Source: Hymenolepis diminuta (taxonomy: Eukaryota; Platyhelminthes; Cestoda; Cyclophyllidea; Hymenolepididae). From it: a stretch of 64,000 nt of DNA. How positions within the stretch are numbered: the stretch's first letter is position 1; each line of letters starts with the position of its first letter. Made by a program: the position numbers and the translations under genes. Under the pieces are notes generated by a model, which was not told the origin of the DNA, did no database searches, and saw nothing but the letters and a program-made list of their open reading frames with translations. Shown piece by piece: positions 61,434 through 64,000 of the stretch. The DNA lies in contig CAADRB010000025.1 in the NCBI GenBank assembly GCA_900708905.1, forward strand, positions 935,331 through 999,330. The letters are read 5' to 3'.

Positions 61434-62560
61434 TTGGAAACTATCCCCATAGACCCAGAATACTCAAAGACAACATGACTGATAAGATCGCATCTTACTA
61501 ATATAACGTATATTACATTTAACCGTTTAGGCGAACTAGGTTAAATTTACTGCCTAGACCAAATGACCTACAATAAATTATTGAATGACCCGCAATGCTA
61601 CTTCTTGGATATCCGCAGTGAAAACTGAAACAACGATTGCTATATCATGTTAATTTTGACCTAATCTCAAAAGATATACTAATTTATCTCGGACGGTACA
61701 ACTTTTGCCTTTTAACTATTTCCTATTGTCACAAAGGACTAGTGCATATGAAGAAGAGATAAATATGAGTGAGATAGATGAGATGTCTTGAATCATCAAT
61801 GACCTGTTTTTTACTTATTCCAATTCTGCCAGAAAATTAAATTTTCACATAATATTAATTTTGCGCTACTTATTATATTTAAGTAGGATGTTAATCAGGG
61901 TACATAATTAGTGTTCGTTCAACAGAATAACCAAAAACCTTGAATGAAATCGACTCAAAGTAGAAATGTGGAAGGGATCTGTATCTGCGTTCGTTTTCTT
62001 ATAAGTAAATCGATACAATTTTGGATCAAATTTCCCATTTAATGATAAATTTATTGAATGAAATAAAGAATATCTGGTCCTACATGTGGTAATAATTGCT
62101 CAAACTATCAAGCACTATAAAGGACGTGTTTATTAACACTATTGTCAAATATCATTTAAAATTTAATCAGTTTGAATCCGCAAACAAGATCGATAATGAA
62201 AATCAAACGATAAGTCCGTTCATTTATTTTAATTGATGAAAATGCGGACATATACTGTAATTTCAGTCAATCTATTTCTAATTAAGGAAGCATTTTTATA
62301 TGTGATAAGATGAATCATTTTCCCACTTTGTTATTTTTAAAATTGAAAACGAAAATGTTGTTTTTCAAACCATAGAATTTGACAAACGAGTCTAAAATAT
62401 AAGTTATTGAGGCCGATAATCCGGGAAACATAAGCTAATTAAATGATCATACTTTTACAAATTGGAAAAAAATTTAAAAAATAATTACAGGATATGTAAT
62501 AAAATGTAGTTTCGGTGTAAAAAATCTCCTTAGAAATCCGCATCAAGTTGACTAGCCTTG
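61434..62560. other. No gene recognised
   Basis: AT-rich, without element ends or domains that I can see. Confidence 0.45.
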
Positions 62561-63090
62561 AAGAATTTTTCAACTTTCTTCGGTCCGTACTTCATCGTTG
62601 TCTTTGGCATATTCTGTTGAGGATTTCGCCCATATTATCCTCTCCCGGGGTCCCTCTCAGCTTTTCGTAATCAGTTTTATTCTACTCATCTTTATCCTTT
62701 TTTCAAATTAATTTTTGACTCCTTTACTGGGCCTTGAAAATTTCTTAATCACCACTTTAAATGTTAATTAAAGTGCCCCGACACTCTGACACACCTGATT
62801 AATAAATTTACCACATATTATCGTTTTACTAGACTTCATTTTAGTAAAATAAACTTCACAAATAATGTCAATCTCTTATTAACACACCATGCATTTTGGG
62901 CATTTACATCAAATTTTCCTCACAGTTTATTATCTTTGAATCTAGGTATCCGGTACAGCTTTTGTTACATTCGTTTAACAGTTGTTTGATAAGATGACTG
63001 CTGATATTGTTCCCTCCCAAAGCCTCTCTCAATTCCTCACAATCAAATTTATTTGGACGCTCTTTGGTATTTGTGGTGGAATGTAACTGC
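62561..63090 (-). pseudogene. Possible EF-hand gene or pseudogene, two related segments
   Basis: Two minus-strand segments share a pattern. At 62904-63095: NKFDCEELREALGGNNIS, then LIKQLLNEC and NKSCTGYLDSKI. The last is an EF-hand-like loop with N, S, T, G, L and D at positions 1, 3, 5, 6, 8 and 9, but Ile instead of Glu at position 12. At about 62590-62690: NKTDYEKLRGTPGEDNMG, then ILNRICQ and, one frame over, KDNDEVRTEES, again loop-like. The second segment follows an in-frame stop. EF-hand pairs bind calcium in small cytosolic sensors. Splice joints between the segments could not be settled, so this may be a decayed gene, a gene with unusual exons, or coincidence. Confidence 0.38.
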
Positions 63091-63576
63091 TCCACTAACT
63101 ATTAGCAGTTTTAATGAGGATCGCATGTTTCAACGCTATACCCCAGACAAAGGCGTCATAGCAGCCAAAGTTTTAATTTCAAAAGTATTTCCTTTTGGTA
63201 TATTTTGCAAGATGATTATAGAGTTTGGTGAGCAGGGGAATTTTTAGAACTTTCTAACTAAAAAAAGACAGTAAAATCAGTTAATTAAAAAAATAAGACC
63301 GCAATATCAATTCTGTAAACCGCAACCAGCGAGATTCCAAAAATGTTACAACTGCAGAAGCATCTTAACTAAATGTAAAGCCAACTATTTACACCTACGC
63401 AGTTAGACCTAATTTGGAAGATATCATCAAATGCTATCAGAAAATATTAATTCTACTTAAATTGAGTTTACCCCTATCTGCACGTCTCGTTCATGACGAC
63501 CAGACGTTATATATCATACTGTGTTGCCTTTCCCAATTTCCTTTCTCCCATTCGCCCTACCTCTCATTTAGACTAG
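63091..63576. other. No gene recognised
   Basis: A purine-rich minus-strand run lies just beyond the LTR end (63535-63570). No primer-binding site is there, as expected if the adjoining LTR is a 3' LTR. Confidence 0.45.
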
Positions 63577-63669
63577 TGTAGCGGCTAAGTGCTAACCACT
63601 GATTGTGAAGCAGAACACCAGGGTCGGTAGAACAAAGATGTATTCGAGGAAACAACAATGCGTAACAGC

Positions 63670-63707
63670 GAGAGAGAGCAAAAGAAAGAGAGAAAGAGAG
63701 AGAGAGC
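63670..63707. repeat. GA-rich simple repeat
   Basis: GAGAGAGAG-type purine run within the LTR, downstream of the TATA box in sense orientation. Confidence 0.9.
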
Positions 63708-63748
63708 CGCCCTCTGTGTCTCGTGCCAAAACCGTGTATATATATAGA

Positions 63749-63800
63749 GCAGGACGCGTAGTTATCCGCAGGACGAGTAGTAATCCGCAGGACGAGTTGA
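63749..63800. repeat. Tandem repeat in the LTR, 19-bp unit x 2.7
   Basis: GCAGGACGCGTAGTTATCC, GCAGGACGAGTAGTAATCC and a third partial copy GCAGGACGAGTTGA. It lies upstream of the TATA box in plus coordinates, that is, just upstream (63749-63800 against 63737-63746) in sense orientation, where LTR enhancer repeats usually sit. Confidence 0.9.
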
Positions 63801-63903
63801 ACTAAGCTCACTAAGCGAAGTCCCTTTCGATCGATGAAGATAGTTTTGCTGAGGAATAGGGATAACATAGAAATATATTCCGATGAGAAGGGTTCATCCT
63901 TCA

Positions 63904-63916
63904 GCCTCCTCCCAGC
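63904..63916 (-). promoter_or_regulatory. Polypurine tract of the edge element
   Basis: Minus strand GCTGGGAGGAGGC abuts the LTR start. Confidence 0.75.
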
Positions 63917-64000
63917 CTTGAGGTACGTAAAGGCGACAAAAGGTCTAGTTAGGATTGGTCTGCTGTTGTCGTATTGTTCAGGCCTTGTAACGGTCCGGGA
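63917..64000 (-). pseudogene. Pol C-terminal tail of the edge element (partial)
   Basis: Minus frame SRTVTRPEQYDNSRPILTRP followed by FVAFTYLKAGRR resembles the SGRTV-x-x-P end of Gypsy integrases. It is open across the visible 84 bp and is cut by the window edge, so whether the element is intact cannot be judged. Confidence 0.6.

Larger units (their letters stand above)
63577..63903 (-). mobile_element. 3' LTR of a family-2 Ty3/Gypsy element entering from the right edge
   Basis: On minus it runs from TGAAGGATGAACCC to GCCGCTACA, 327 bp. It contains a TATATATA box (63737-63746), 2.7 copies of a 19-bp tandem unit (63749-63800) and a GA-rich run (63670-63707). A polypurine tract and the tail of pol precede it, so this is the 3' LTR of an element whose body lies beyond 64000. 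The right-hand half of a target duplication cannot be checked; the outer flank is ACTAG. Frames at 63557-63868 (minus) and 63605-63805 (plus) are LTR sequence. Confidence 0.82.

Noticed and set aside
63577..63867. Shorter LTR boundary (TGTAGCGG to GGATAACA) with TAG on both sides
   Set aside because: The TG/CA ends are attractive, but the polypurine tract lies at 63904, so the LTR must extend to 63903.

Overview
The window is AT-rich (roughly one third G+C by eye) eukaryotic DNA, most likely from an invertebrate animal. The supporting signs are genes split by very short GT-AG introns (49-71 bp), LITAF-domain genes, decayed mariner transposases, and several families of Ty3/Gypsy LTR retrotransposon with gag knuckles and proteases of the kind often annotated as K02A2.6-like in nematodes, flatworms and arthropods. 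A helminth is my preferred guess, but the sequence does not prove it. There are two N gaps (30023-30054 and 40293-40734). No bacterial features, rRNA, tRNA or CRISPR array were recognised.

Host genes are sparse. The best supported are two intact LITAF/CDIP1-type genes on the minus strand: LITAF-A (33318-33647, two exons, 86 aa) and LITAF-B (48465-49030, five exons including one of 18 nt, 105 aa). A third, broken copy lies at 23693-24018, also on the minus strand. All three carry a phase-2 intron at the same place, between the membrane-inserting helix and the second cysteine knuckle, so they form a dispersed paralogous cluster. A possible decayed EF-hand gene is at 62560-63090 (minus). Isolated candidate exons of unknown function are at 4505-4605 and 41127-41284.

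The rest is largely a graveyard of mobile elements. LTR family 1 (about 297 bp, TGTTAGAAG...TAGCA) has four copies. Those at 2506-2802 and 36314-36609 are solo LTRs with perfect 5-bp target duplications. One at 26979-27275 has no visible duplication. One at 49962-50258 is the 3' LTR of an internally deleted element (49962-52130) that keeps gag, protease and part of integrase but has lost reverse transcriptase and RNase H. LTR family 2 is represented by a shrunken whole element at 44736-47667 (LTR, primer-binding site, gag, protease, RT, RNase H, integrase zinc finger, polypurine tract, LTR) and by a full-size 3' LTR at 63577-63903 whose element enters from the right edge. LTR family 3 flanks a decayed gag-protease element at about 54520-56546, with another LTR copy at 27385-27545. 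Mariner relics are at 1130-1582 (C-terminal half) and 56547-56985 (terminal repeat plus N-terminal part).

A long foldback element (35307-35944) has arms of about 270-300 bp around a 64-bp spacer, and a one-armed relative lies at 60074-60348. Two further dispersed repeat families have two copies each (13078-13449 with 57747-58122; 19660-19820 with 61252-61433). I found no convincing new biological system. The most interesting points are the LITAF cluster with its conserved intron and microexon gene, the miniaturised LTR element, and the foldback element with its half copy.
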